This document shows positions 41,214 to 52,800 of a stretch of 64,000 bases of DNA, piece by piece; position 1 is the first letter of the stretch; each line of letters opens with the position of its first letter. Origin of the DNA: Arachis hypogaea. Its lineage: Eukaryota; Streptophyta; Magnoliopsida; Fabales; Fabaceae. The position numbers and the translations under genes were made by a program. The DNA lies in NCBI RefSeq assembly GCF_003086295.3, contig NC_092038.1:102083837-102147836 (forward strand), written 5' to 3'. The notes beneath the pieces are model-generated. The model saw nothing but the letters and a program-made list of their open reading frames with translations. It made no database searches and had not been told where the DNA came from.

Positions 41214-42752
41214 TGACGAGCAGATATTTTATACGCTTTTTGGGGGTAATTTCATGTAGTTTTTAGTATGTTTTAGTTAGTTTTTAGTATATTTTTATTA
41301 GTTTTTAGGCAAAAATCATATTTCTGGACTTTACTATGAGTTTGTGTGTCTTTTTGTGATTTCAGGTATTTTCTAGCTGAAATTGAGGGAGCTGAGCAAA
41401 AATCTGACTCAGGCTGAAAAAGGACTGCTGATGTTGTTGGATTCTGACCTCCCTGCACTCGGAATGGATTTTTTGGAGCTAAAAGAGTCCAATTGGCACA
41501 CTCTTAATTGGGTTGGAAAGTAGACATCCAGGGCTTTTCAGCAATATATAATAATTCATACTTTGCACGAAGATAAATGACGTAAACTGGCGTTTAACGC
41601 CAGTTCCATGTTGTATTCTGGCGTTCAGCGCCAGAAACAGGTTGCAAGTTGGAGTTAAACGCCAGAAACAGGTTACAACCTGGCGTTTAACTCCAGAAAC
41701 AGCCCAGGTACGTGAGAAGCTCAAACCTCAGCCCCAGCACACACTAAGTGGGCCCTAGAAGTGGATTTCTGCACCATCTATCTTAGTTTACTCATTTTCT
41801 GTAAACCTAGGTTACCAGTTTAGTATTTAAACAACTTTTAGAAACTTATTTTGTATCTGATGACATTTTTAGATCTAAACTTTGTACTTTTTGATGGCAT
41901 GAGTCTCTAAACTCCATTGTTGGGGGTGAGGAGCTCTGCAGCGTCTCGATGAATTAATGCAATTATTTCTGTTTTCTATTCAAACACGCTTGTTCCTATC
42001 TAAGATGTTCATTCGAGCTTCAATACGAATAAAGTGATGATCCGTGATACTCATCACCATTCTCAACCCATGAACATGTGCCTGACAACCACCTCCGTTC
42101 TACATTAGATTGAATGAGTATCTCTTAGATTCCTTGATCAGAATCTTCGTGGTATAAGCTAGAATCCATTGGCAGCATCCTTGAGAATCTGGAAGGTCTA
42201 AACCTTATCTGTGGTATTCCGAGTAGGATTGAAGGATTGGATGACTGTGACGAGCTTCAAACTCGTGAGTGTTGGGCATAGTGACAGACGCAAAAGGATC
42301 AATGGATCCTATTCCGACATGATCGAGAATCGACAGATGATTAGCCATGCTGTAACAGAGAATTTGGACCATTTTCACTGAGAGGATGGGAAGTAGCCAT
42401 TAACAATGGTGACGCTCTACATACAGCTTTCCATGGAAGGAGTCTTGCATGTTTGAAAGTGAGAAAGCATTATGTTACAGGGATTCAGAAGACAAAGCAT
42501 CTCCAAAACCCCAACATATTCTCCATTACTGCGTAACAATTACTTATTTTATGCCCTTCACTTTTTACAATTGAAACTAAAGAACCCTATTGGTATCCTG
42601 ACTAAGAATAATAAGATAACCATAGCTTGCTTCAAGCGAACAATCTCTGTGGGATCGACCCTTACTCACGTAAGGTATTACTTGGACGACCCAGTGCATT
42701 TGCTGGTTAGTTGTGCGGAATTACATAGTGTGAGTGTAATTTTTGTTCACCA
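41214..42752 (+). repeat. 5' LTR of element F
   Basis: TGACGAGCAGATATTTTATA...TTGTTCACCA, 1539 bases. It contains TGGCGTTTAACGCCAG-type palindromes at about 41590-41700. Closest by eye to the LTR at 25056. Confidence 0.85.
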
Positions 42753-42758
42753 AGTTTT

Positions 42759-42775
42759 TGGCGCCGTTGCCGGGG
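42759..42775 (+). promoter_or_regulatory. Primer binding site of element F, tRNA-Asp
   Basis: TGGCGCCGTTGCCGGGG, exact, six bases after the LTR end. Confidence 0.9.
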
Positions 42776-43690
42776 ATTGTTTGAGTTTGAACAACTGACG
42801 GTGAATCTTGTTGCTTAGTTAGGAAAAATTTGTCTTTTTGGTTTAGAGTCACTAGAATTGCATCTTTTATTATCCCTTTTAAAAACTTTTTCTTCAAAAA
42901 TATTATTTTTCTTTATTAACTGTTAGTTTTTCATTGAGTCTAGTTGCATGTTTTAAGTTTAGTGTCCTTTGTGTTTTTGTCATCAAAAAATTTTTATCTG
43001 TTCAATCTTTGCATTTGTTAAATGTGTCTATTTTCTTGGGAATAGTTGCCCCTTTGAGTTTTCTTTTTAAAATCTTTTTCAAAAATAATTTTTCTTTGAT
43101 TAAATCTTGTGCCAAACTTTAAGTTTGGTGTTCTCTTGTTAATTTTTCTTTAATTTTCGAAAATTTATTGTGGTTTTCTAAAAATTTTAAGTTTGGTGTT
43201 CTTTCTTTTGTTCTTGGTGTTCTTGTGAGTCTTCAAAGTGTTCTTGAGTCTTCTTTGTGTTTTGATCTTAAAATTTTTATGTTTGGTATTCCTTGGTGTT
43301 TTCCCTCCAAAATTTTCAAAAGCAAGGAACATTAGATCTAAAAATTTTAAGTCTTGTGTCTTTTGTGTGTTTTTCTCTTTCATCATAAAATTCAAAAATA
43401 AAAAATATCCTTTCTAACTAATTTTAAGCAAATATTTCGAAATTTTTTTTAAAAATTCAGATTTCAATTTCCAAAATTTTTTAATCATTTCCTTTAAAAA
43501 AAATTTCACATCTTTTTCAAAAATATCCTAAACACTTTCTCTCTCCTTACTTTTTTTCAAAATTTTTCAAAAAAATAATTTCAAATTTTTTTATTATTTT
43601 TTATTTTATTTTATTTTGTTATTTCGAAAATTATTTTTCTTATATAATAAAATAAATAAAATAAATCCACGTAATCTCCCATTCTCTATT
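42776..43690 (+). other. Leader of element F
   Basis: T-rich untranslated leader with TTTAAGTTTGGTGTTC at about 43118 and 43186 and TTTATGTTTGGTATTCC at about 43278. No coding region supported. Confidence 0.6.
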
Positions 43691-45055
43691 ATGGAACTAA
43701 GTGGAAATGAACAGTCCAGAAGGACTCTGAGGTCATATGCTAACCCCTCTACTACTTCATATGGGAGTAGTATCTGTATACCCTCCATTGGAGTCAGTAG
43801 CTTTGAGTTGAATCCTCAGCTCATTATTATGGTGCAGCAAAGTTGCCAGTATTCCGGTCTTCCACAGGAAGAACCTACAGAGTTTTTGGCACAGTTTTTA
43901 CAAATTGCTGATACAGTGCATGATAAGGAAGTATATCAGGATGTCTACAGATTATTACTGTTTTCATTTTCTTTAAAAGACCAAGCTAAGAGGTGGTTAA
44001 ATAACCAACCTAAGGCTAGCATAAGGACATGGAAACAGCTGTCAGAAAAATTCCTAAATCAATACTTCCCTCCAAAACGGATGACACAACTAAGGCTGAG
44101 CATCCAAGGGTTTAAACAAGGAGATAATGAATCCCTTTATGATTCCTGGGAGAGATACAGAGATATGCTAAGGAAATGCCCCTCTGAAATATTTTCAGAG
44201 TGGGTGCAATTAGACATCTTCTATTATGGGCTTACAGAAAAAGCTCAGATTTTTCTAGACCACTCAGCTGGTGGATCTATACACATGAGAAAGACAATTG
44301 AAGAGGCTCAAGAGCTCATTGATACAGTTGCCAGAAATCAGCATCTGTACTTAAGTAATGAGTCTTCCATGAAAGAAAAAGCTAAAACAGTAACTGCTGA
44401 ACTCAGTCCTGCAGAACAAGTTACTGAATTCAATAAGAAATTAGATTTTCTAACAAAACAGTTAGCCGAAATCAAGGAGATATTACAAGAAACAAGGATG
44501 GCTAATATGAATATGGAAGTGCAATTGAAGCAAACAGAACAGCAGTTATGAAAACAAATAATAGAAGAGTGCCAAACGGTTCAATTAAGAAGTGGAAAAA
44601 CATTAAATACCTCACTTTAAGGCAGCAGGAAGCCAAGAAATGAACAAACTGCTACCCAAAATCTCTCTGAGGATAGTAAGAGCCCAGAGAGGAATAATTA
44701 TGGCGTTCAAACACCAGAAAAGGGTGAAGGGTTGGCATTGAACGCCCAAGCCATGCTCAGTTCAGGCGTTCAAACACCAGAAACAGGCAAGAAATTGGCA
44801 TTGAACGCCCAAAAGAAGCTCAGTTCTGGCGTTCAGATGCTAGAAACAGGTAAGGAGTTGGCGTCTAATACCACTCCAGCTTCCACCCCTGGCATTCAAA
44901 TGCCAGTGGGGGATCAGACACATACAAGTGCTGATAGCAACCCCTCTAAAAAGGCTTTTCAACCCACATTTGTAGGCAATAAACCTACAGCAACTAAGGT
45001 TGAGGAATACAAAGCCAAAATGCCTTATCCTCAGAAACTCCGCCAAGCGGAATAG
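43691..45055 (+). pseudogene. gag pseudogene of element F
   Basis: ATG 43691 (MELSGNEQSRRTLRSYANP) opens a frame to a stop at 44549 that covers the whole Gag core ([94 protein letters not shown]). After the stop come KQIIEECQTVQLRSGKTLN, another stop, and a linker built from palindromes that translate as GVQTPEKG / LALNAQ (about 44700-44905). The stop at 45053 before DKQFARFVDYL is also present in B. Confidence 0.88.
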
Positions 45056-45313
45056 GATAAGCAGTTTGCCCGCTTTGTAGACTATCTCAGGACTCTTGAA
45101 ATAAAGATTCCATTTGCAGAGGCACTTGAGCAAATACCCTCTTATGCTAAGTTCATGAAAGAAATCTTAAGTCATAAGAAGGACTGGAGAGAAACTGAAA
45201 AAGTTTTTCTCACTGAAGAATGCAATGCAGTCATTCTGAAAAGCTTCCTAGAAAAGCTTAAAGATCCTGGAAGCTTTATGATACCATGCACATTAGAGGG
45301 TACTTGTACCAAG
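45056..45313 (+). pseudogene. pol of element F, first piece (pre-protease)
   Basis: [40 protein letters not shown] and FLTEECNAVIL... up to CTLEGTCTK at the CCAAG target site. It continues at 56917 with QALCDL. Confidence 0.85.
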
Positions 45314-46844
45314 TGGTGCACGAAATTGCAATCACACTTTTGCAACTCCGCACAACTAACCAGCAAGTGTACTGGGTCTTCCAAGTAATACCTTGCGTGA
45401 GCAAGGGTCGATCCCACAGAGATTGTCGGCTTGAAGCAAGCTATGGTTATCTTGTAAATCTTAGTCAGGATATCAGAAATTATCAGGATTGATTGTGAAA
45501 AGCAAAAGAACATGAAATGATTACTTGTTTTGCAGTAATGGAGAATAGGTTGAGGTTTGGAGATGCTCCATCTTCTGAATCTCTGCTTTCCTACTGTCTT
45601 CTTCTTCAAACACGCAAGTCTCCTTCCATGGCAAGCTGTATGTAGGGTTTCACCGTTGTCAATGGCTACCTCCCATCCTCTCATTGGAACGATTCCTAAT
45701 GCCCTGTCACGGCACGGCATTCCATCTGTCGGTTCTCAATCAGGCCGGAATAGAATCCAGTGATTCTTTTGCGTCTGTCACTAACGCCCCGCCTTCAGGA
45801 GATTGAAGCACGTCACAGTCATTCAATCATTGAATCCTACTCAGAATACCACAGACAAGGTTTAGACCTTCCGGATTCTCTTGAATGCCGCCATCAGTCT
45901 AGCTTATACCACAAAGATTCCGGTTAAAGAATCCAAGAGATAACTACTTAATCTAAGGTAGAACGGAGGTGGTTGTCAGTCACACGTTCGTGATTGAGAA
46001 TGATGATGATTGTCACGGATCATCACATTCATCCGAATTAAGAACAAGTATTATCTTAGAATGGAAGCAAGCATGATTGAATGAGAAACAGTAGTAATTG
46101 CATTAATCCATCAAGACACAGCAGAGCTCCTCACCCCCAACCATGGGGTTTAGAGACTCATGCTGTGGAAGAAAACATGTAAAAATGTCATAAGGTCATC
46201 AAAAGGTTGCATAGCGTCTGATACAATGTCAAAAGATCCTATAAATAGTAAACTAGTGTCCTAAGGTTTACAGAAATGAGTAAATGACAGAAAAATCCAC
46301 TTCCGGGCCCACCTGGTGTGTGCTTGGGCTGAGCAATGAAGGAATTTCGTGTAGAGACCTTTTCTGGAGTTAAACGCCAGTTCTCATGCCAGTTTGGGCG
46401 TTTAACTCCAAATTTTATGCCAGTTCCGGCGTTTAACGCTGGAATTTCTGTAGGTGACTTTGAGCGCCGGTTTGGGCCATCAAATCTTGGGCAAAGTATG
46501 GACTATTATATATTGCTGGAAAGCCCAGGATGTCTACTTTCCAACGCCATTGAGAGCGCGCCAATTGGGCTTCTGTAGCTCCAGAAACTCCGCTTCGAGT
46601 GCAGGGAGGTTAGAATCCAACAGCATCTGCAGTCCTTTTTGGTCTCGGAATCAGATTTTTGCTCAGGACCCTCAATTTCAGTCAGAAAATACCTGAAATC
46701 ACAGAAAAACACACAAACTCATAGTAAAGTCCAGAAAAGTGAATTTTAACTAAAAACTAATAAAAATATACTAAAAACTAACTAAATCATACTAAAAACA
46801 TACTTAAAACAATGCCAAAAAGCATACAAATTATCCGCTCATCA
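45314..46844 (-). repeat. 3' LTR of element G
   Basis: Plus strand TGGTGCACG...GCTCATCA. Differences from the 5' LTR include ACTCCGC/ACTCAGC, GTCTTCC/GTCGTCC, CCACAAAG/CCACGAAG and GCCATTGAG/GCCGTTGAG. Confidence 0.9.
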
Positions 46845-47813
46845 CAACACCAAACTTAAATTGTTGCTTGTCCCCAAGCAACTGAAAATAAAAATAGGAT
46901 AAAAAGAAGAGAATATACTATAGACTCCAAAATATCAAGGAAACATAGCTCCAATTAGATGAGCGGGACTAGTAGCTTTTTGCCTCCGAACAGTTTTGGC
47001 ATCTCACTCTATCCCTTGAAGTTCAGAATGATTGGCATCTATAAGAACTCAGGACTCAGATAGTGTTATTGATTCTCCTAGTTAAGCATAATGATTCTTG
47101 AACATAGCCAGTGTATGAGTCTTGGCTGTGGCCCAAAGCACTCTGTCTTCCAGTATTACCACCGGATACATACATGCCACAGACACATAATTGGGTGAAC
47201 CTTTTCAGATTGTGACTTAGCTTTGCTAAAGTCCCCAATTAGAGGTGTCCAGGGTTCTTAAGCACACTCTTGTTGCCTTGGATCACAACTTTATTTCTTT
47301 CTTCTTCTTTTTTTTTTCTTTTTTTTTTTTTTCGAAATCTCTTTTTTTTTTCTTTGTATCCACTGCTTTTTCTTGCTTCAAGAATCAATCTAATTATTTT
47401 TAGATCCTCAATAACAATTCTCTTTTTTTCTCATTCTTTCAAGAGCCAACACTTTTTAACATTCTCAAAACAACAATTTCAAGAGACATATGCACTGTTC
47501 AAGCATTCATTCAGAAAGCAAAAAGTATTGTCACCACATCAAGCTAGTTCAGCTAGTTTCAATGATAAATTTTGAAATCCTGTACTTCTTGTTCTTTTGT
47601 GATTAAAGCATTTTTCATTTAAGAGAGGTGATGGATTCATAGGACATTCATATCTTTAAGGCATAAAATTTTTAATTTTATTAATTATGGATTAAAACAA
47701 GGCTCAAAAAATAGATATAGGATGAAACTAAAAATAAAAATAGAAAACAAAACAAAGGAAAAAAAAAAGCAAACATAGGCTCCTAATGATAGAGGTTTTC
47801 ACAGAGTTAGGAC
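46845..47813 (-). other. 3' untranslated region of element G
   Basis: The complement of the conserved block of B and D (CCAGTATTACCACCGGATAC, GAACCTTTTCAGATTGTGAC). It includes a T-rich run at 47290-47350. The pre-LTR hairpin is at 46863-46882 (minus GTTGCTTGGGGACAAGCAAC), followed by TTTAAGTTTGGTGTTG and the LTR. Confidence 0.7.
46863..46882 (-). promoter_or_regulatory. Pre-LTR hairpin module of element G
   Basis: Stem GTTGCTTG/CAAGCAAC, loop GGGA, identical to B and D at the same place, 18 bases from the LTR. Confidence 0.65.
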
Positions 47814-48926
47814 TCAACAACCTTGATTTTGAGAAGTAGATGCTCCCTCAGCTTGAGAGGAGAACTTTTGGCGTTTCAATTCTTGGATTTCACGCCCCTG
47901 CTTCTCTTGCTCCTTCAGCAATTTGCAGAGCATGCAGTTCTGATTCTGCTGTTCTTCCTTCAGTTGCTCCATAGTCTCTTGCAGCTTGTTAATAGATGCT
48001 TCTAGGCTGGACCAGTAGTCAATTCTTGGGAATTCAGGGAGGAATTCCTGCGCCCTCCTCTTGATGGAGTTGTCTTGCACTTGTCCTTCCATTGACTTCT
48101 TGGTGATTGGGTGTTCAATGGGTATGAACTCATCTACTCCCATCTTCACCCCAGCCTCTTTACAGAGCAAGGAAATCAAGCTTGGGTAGGCCAATTTGGC
48201 TTCAGTGGAATTCTTATTTGCAATTGTGTAAATCTCACAAGCAATCACATGATGAACCTCCACTTCTTTTCCAAGCATAATGCAATGAATCATCACTGCT
48301 CTCTTGATGGTGACCTCAGAACGGTTGCTAGTGGGCAATATGGAACGCCCAATAAAGTCTAGCCAACCTCTTGCAATTGGCTTGAGGTCTCCCCTCTTGA
48401 GTTGGTTTGGGACACCCTTTGAATTGGTTATCCGCTTAGTCCCAGGGAGGCATATGTCCTCTAGAACTTGATCCAACCCTTTATCTACTCTCACCATCCT
48501 CCTATTGAAGGAGTCAGGATCATCTTGCAGTTGAGGTAGTTTGAAGATTTCTCTTATTTTGTCCAGATGGAAGTACATAACTTTCCCTCTGACCATGGTT
48601 CTGTAGGTATGGTAAGCAGTTCCAGTCATTCTCTGCTTATCTGTCAACCACAGATTAGAGTAGAATTCCTGAACCATGTTCCTTCCAACCTTTATTTCAG
48701 GATTGGTCAGAACTTCCCATCCTCTGTTTCGAATTTGCTCTTGGATCTCCGGATATTCATCTTCTTTCAGATCAAATTTGACTTCCGGGATCACTGACCT
48801 CAGACCCATTATTTTGTGATAATGGTCTTCATGTTCTTTGGTTAAGAACTTCTCTTGATTCCAAAGATTCTTTGGATTAGTCTCTTTCTTTCCTCTTGAG
48901 TTAGTTTGTTTTCCCTTGGGAGCCAT
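47814..48926 (-). CDS. ORF2 of element G, plant transposon-type protein of unknown function
   Basis: An open frame of 370 aa from ATG 48926 (MAPKGKQTNSRGKKETNPK). The N-terminus is basic. The conserved domain (residues about 25-265) holds KIMGLRSVIPEVKFDLKEDE, NRGWEVLTNPEIKVGRNMV, TMVRGKVMYFHLDKIREIF, LDQVLEDICLPGTK, LKRGDLKPIARGWLDFIGRS, SEVTIKRAVMIHCIMLGKEV and VHHVIACEI. A predicted coiled coil follows (SINKLQETMEQLKEEQQNQN, LKEQEKQGREIQELKRQK) with a Ser-rich tail. It belongs to the PF20167-like group. It occupies the env position but shows no signal peptide, membrane helix or glycosylation-rich ectodomain. Function unknown; nucleic-acid or Gag binding is a guess. Confidence 0.82.
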   Translation of the reverse strand: MAPKGKQTNSRGKKETNPKNLWNQEKFLTKEHEDHYHKIMGLRSVIPEVKFDLKEDEYPEIQEQIRNRGWEVLTNPEIKVGRNMVQEFYSNLWLTDKQRMTGTAYHTYRTMVRGKVMYFHLDKIREIFKLPQLQDDPDSFNRRMVRVDKGLDQVLEDICLPGTKRITNSKGVPNQLKRGDLKPIARGWLDFIGRSILPTSNRSEVTIKRAVMIHCIMLGKEVEVHHVIACEIYTIANKNSTEAKLAYPSLISLLCKEAGVKMGVDEFIPIEHPITKKSMEGQVQDNSIKRRAQEFLPEFPRIDYWSSLEASINKLQETMEQLKEEQQNQNCMLCKLLKEQEKQGREIQELKRQKFSSQAEGASTSQNQGC

Positions 48927-48980
48927 GATCTTGATAGATCTTGGCTTAGTGATCACGGAAAAGCACACCAAACTTAGAGG

Positions 48981-49002
48981 TTTTGCTTGTCCTCAAGCAA
49001 AA
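48981..49002 (-). promoter_or_regulatory. Pre-ORF2 hairpin module of element G
   Basis: Stem TTTTGCTTG/CAAGCAAAA, loop AGGA on the minus strand, then CCTCTAAGTTTGGTGTG. Confidence 0.65.
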
Positions 49003-49347
49003 AGAAAAGAAAGAAGAGAAGAGAGAGAGAGAGGAAGAGGAAATTCGAATGGTGTGAGGAATGAGGGGTGAGAAACGTTCATTTATAGAGTGGGGGGAGG
49101 AGAATTTCGAAAACAAAAGAGAGATTTGAAAGGAGATTTGAGGAGATATGGAAAGAAATTGAGAAAAGGGTGAGTTTTTGAAGAAGATTTGGGATTGATT
49201 TGAAATAGATTTGAAGAATGGTTTTGATTTGTGAAGATTTGAAAGTGAATGATGAAAGGTTGAAGTGCATTTATGTAGAAGAGTATGGGTAAAAAGAGGA
49301 AAGTTTGAAAAAAAATTGAGTTGAAAACAAAAGTGTGGTCCCCCCAC

Positions 49348-49650
49348 CTTTCTGGCGTTAAACGCCCAGAATGGCACCCATTCTGGCGTTTAACGCCCAT
49401 ATGGCACCCCTTTTGGGCGTTTAACGCCCAGCCAGGTGCCCTGGCTGGCGTTAAACGCCAGAAAACCTTCCTCACTAGGCGTTTTTCTGAACGCCCAGTG
49501 ATGCTGCACACCTGGCGTTAAACGCCCAGAATGGTGCCCATTCTGGCGTTTAACGCCCAAAATGGCACCATTCCTGGCGTTAAACGCCCAGAATGGTACC
49601 CATTCTGGCGTTTAACGCCCAAAATGCCCCTTACTGGCGTTTTTTCGCCA
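49348..49650. repeat. GCGTTTAACGCC palindromic array of element G
   Basis: About nine units alternating CTGGCGTTAAACGCCCAG and TGGCGTTTAACGCCCA, with larger mirror pairs such as CATTCTGGCG...CGCCCAGAATG, so that neighbouring units can also pair with each other. One unit is interrupted (GGCGTTTTTCTGAACGCCC). Confidence 0.85.
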
Positions 49651-49757
49651 GTAAGCTCATTTTCTCTGCTTTTTGAGCTGAATCCTTCTGTAACTCTGTG
49701 AATTCCTTCATTTTTGATATTTGCCTCTGTAGGAACTAATCATATAACCTCCTAATG

Positions 49758-49775
49758 ACTGGGTTGCCTCCCAGC
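49758..49775 (-). promoter_or_regulatory. Post-pol hairpin of element G (loop AGGCAA)
   Basis: Minus strand GCTGGGAGGCAACCCAGT; five Watson-Crick pairs plus a closing G-T wobble, about 40 bases after the pol stop, preceded by AAAGAAGCACTT. Confidence 0.7.
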
Positions 49776-49816
49776 AAGTGCTTCTTTACTGTCTTTAGCT
49801 GGACTTTCACTGAGAA

Positions 49817-52800
49817 TCACTCAAGTCTCAGTTTTGAGCATTCCTGCTCAAAATTTCCTTCAAGATAGTGCTTGATTCTCTGTCCATTAACAATGAACTT
49901 CTTGTCAGAATCAATATCCTGAAGCTCAACATATCCATATGGTGACACTCCTGTAATCACATACGGACCCCTCCAACGGGATTTGAGTTTTCCTGGAAAC
50001 AGTTTGAGCCTAGAGTTGAAGAGCAGAACTTTTTGTCCTGGCTCAAAGACTCTGGTTGACAACTTCTTGTCATGCCATTTCTTTGCCTTTTCCTTATAAA
50101 TTTTTGCATTTTCAAAGGCATTGAGTCTGAACTCCTCTAGCTCATTTAGCTGGAGCAGTCTTTTTTCACCAGCTAACTGTGCATCCATGTTTAGGAATCT
50201 GGTTGCCCAGTAGGCTTTATGTTCCAGTTCCACAGGCAAATGGCAGGCCTTCCCATACACCAGTTGGTATGGAGAGGTTCCTATAGGAGTCTTGAATGCT
50301 GTTCTGTATGCCCACAGAGCATCATCCAAGCTCTTTGCCCAATCCTTTCTTCGGGCCATCACAGTCCGTTCCAGGATTCTCTTTAGCTCTCTGTTAGAGA
50401 CCTCTGCTTGTCCATTTGTCTGTGGATGATACGGAGTTGCCACTTTGTGGCTAATTCCATATCTAACCATAGCAAGGTGTAGCTGTTTATTGCAGAAATG
50501 AGTGCCCCCATCACTGATTAGCACTCTGGGAACGCCAAATCTGCTGAAAATGTTTTTCTGGAGGAATTTCAGTACGGTCTTAGTATCATTGGTGGGTGTA
50601 GCAATCGCTTCTACCCACTTAGATACATAGTCCACTGCCACCAGAATGTAAGTGTTTGAGTATGATGGTGGGAATGGCCCCATGAAGTCAATTCCCCATA
50701 CATCAAACAACTCTATCTCTAATATCCCTTGTTGAGGCATGGCATATCCATGAGGCAGGTTACCAGCTCTTTGGCAACTGTCACAGTTACGCACAAACTC
50801 TCGGGAATCTTTATAGAGAGTAGGCCAGTAGAAGCCACATTGGAGGACTTTAGTGGCTGTTCGCTTACTTCCAAAATGTCCTCCATACTGTGATCCATGG
50901 CAGTGCCATAGGATCCTTTGTGCTTCTTCTCTGGGTACACACCTGCGGATCACTCCGTCAGCACATCTCTTAAAGAGATATGGTTCATCCCAGAGGTAGT
51001 ACTTGGCATCTGAAATTAATTTCTTTCTTTGCACATTGCTGTACTCCTTGGGTATGAACCTCACAGCTTTATAATTTGCAATATCTGCAAACCATGGAGC
51101 TTCCTGAATGGCAAAGAGTTGCTCATCTAGGAAAGTCTCAGAGATCTCAGTAGGAGGGAGGGACGCCCCAGCTACTGGTTCTATTCGGGACAGATGATCA
51201 GCTACTTGGTTCTCTATCCCTTTTCTGTCTCTTATTTCTATATCAAACTCTTGCAGAAGCAACACCCATCTGATGAGCCTGGGTTTTGAATCCTGCTTTG
51301 TGAGTAGATATTTAAGAGCAGCATGGTCAGTGTACACAACCACTTTGGATCCCACTAGATAGGATCTAAACTTGTCAATGGCATAAACCACTGCAAGTAA
51401 CTCTTTTTCTGTTGTTGTGTAGTTCTTCTGTGCGTCATTTAGAACACGGCTGGCATAGTAAATGACGTGCAGAAGCTTGTTATGCCTCTGTCCCAACACT
51501 GCACCAATGGCATGGTCACTGGCATCACACATTAGTTCAAATGGCAATGTCAAATCTGGTGCAGAGATAACTGGTGCTGTGACCAACTTAGCTTTTAGGG
51601 TCTCAAATGCCTGCAGACACTGTGTGTCAAACACAAATGGTGTGTCAGCAGCTAGCAGGTTACTCAGAGGTTTTGCAATTTTCGAAAAATCCTTTATAAA
51701 CCTTCTGTAGAATCCTGCATGCCCAAGAAAGCTTCTGATTGCCTTAACATTGGTAGGTGGTGGTAATTTTTCAATTACCTCCACCTTTGCCTTATCCACC
51801 TCTATTCCCTTGCTTGAAATTTTGTGCCCAAGGACAATTCCTTCAGTCACCATAAAGTGACATTTCTCCCAGTTTAAAACCAGGTTAGTCTCTTGGCACC
51901 TTTTCAAGACAAGTGCTAGGTGATTAAGACAGGAGCTAAATGAGTCTCCATATACTGAAAAGTCATCCATGAAGACTTCCAGAAATTTCTCTACCATATC
52001 TGAGAAGATAGAGAGCATGCACCTCTGAAAGGTTGCAGGTGCATTGCACAGACCAAAAGGCATCCTCCTATAGGCAAACACGCCAGAAGGACAAGTGAAT
52101 GCTGTTTTCTCTTGGTCCTGAGGATCTACTGCAATTTGGTTGTAGCCTGAATAGCCATCCAAAAAGCAGTAATAGTCATGACCAGCTAGTCTTTCTAGCA
52201 TTTGGTCTATGAATGGTAAAGGAAAATGATCCTTTCTGGTGGCTGTATTGAGCCTTCTGTAGTCAATACACATACGCCACCCTGTGACTGTCCTTGTAGG
52301 AACCAGTTCATTTTTTTCATTATGAACCACTGTCATGCCTCCCTTTTTGGGAACAACTTGGACAGGGCTCACCCAGGGGCTATCAGAAATAGGATAAATA
52401 ATCCCAGCCTCTAGTAATTTAGTGACCTCTTTCTGCACCACCTCCTTCATGGCAGGATTTAGCCTCCTCTGTGGTTGGACCACTGGTTTGGCATTATCCT
52501 CCAACAGGATCTTGTGCATGCATCTAGCTGGGCTAATGCCCTTAAGATCACTTATGGACCACCCAAGAGCTGTCTTGTGTGTCGTTAGCACTTGAATCAG
52601 TGCTTCCTCTTCCTGTGAATTTAAAGCAGAGCTTATAATCACTGGAAAAGTGTCACCCTCTCCCAGAAATGCATATTTCAGGGATGGTGGTAGTGGTTTG
52701 AGTTCAGGCTTGGGAGGCTTATCCTCCTCCTGAGGAATTTTCGAAAATTCCTTTGCCTCCTCTAGTTCTTCCTGATCAGGCTGAGCATCTTTGAAGATGT

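Larger units (their letters stand above)
48927..49816 (-). other. Spacer of element G between pol and ORF2
   Basis: On the minus strand: post-pol hairpin (49758-49775), palindromic array (49348-49650), a purine/pyrimidine-biased stretch (49000-49330), then the pre-ORF2 hairpin (48981-49002) with CTCTAAGTTTGGTGTG about 50 bases before the ORF2 ATG. Confidence 0.7.

Noticed and set aside
47814..48926. Calling ORF2 a retroviral envelope gene
   Set aside because: No signal peptide, transmembrane segment or fusion-peptide-like stretch is visible. Only the map position agrees.
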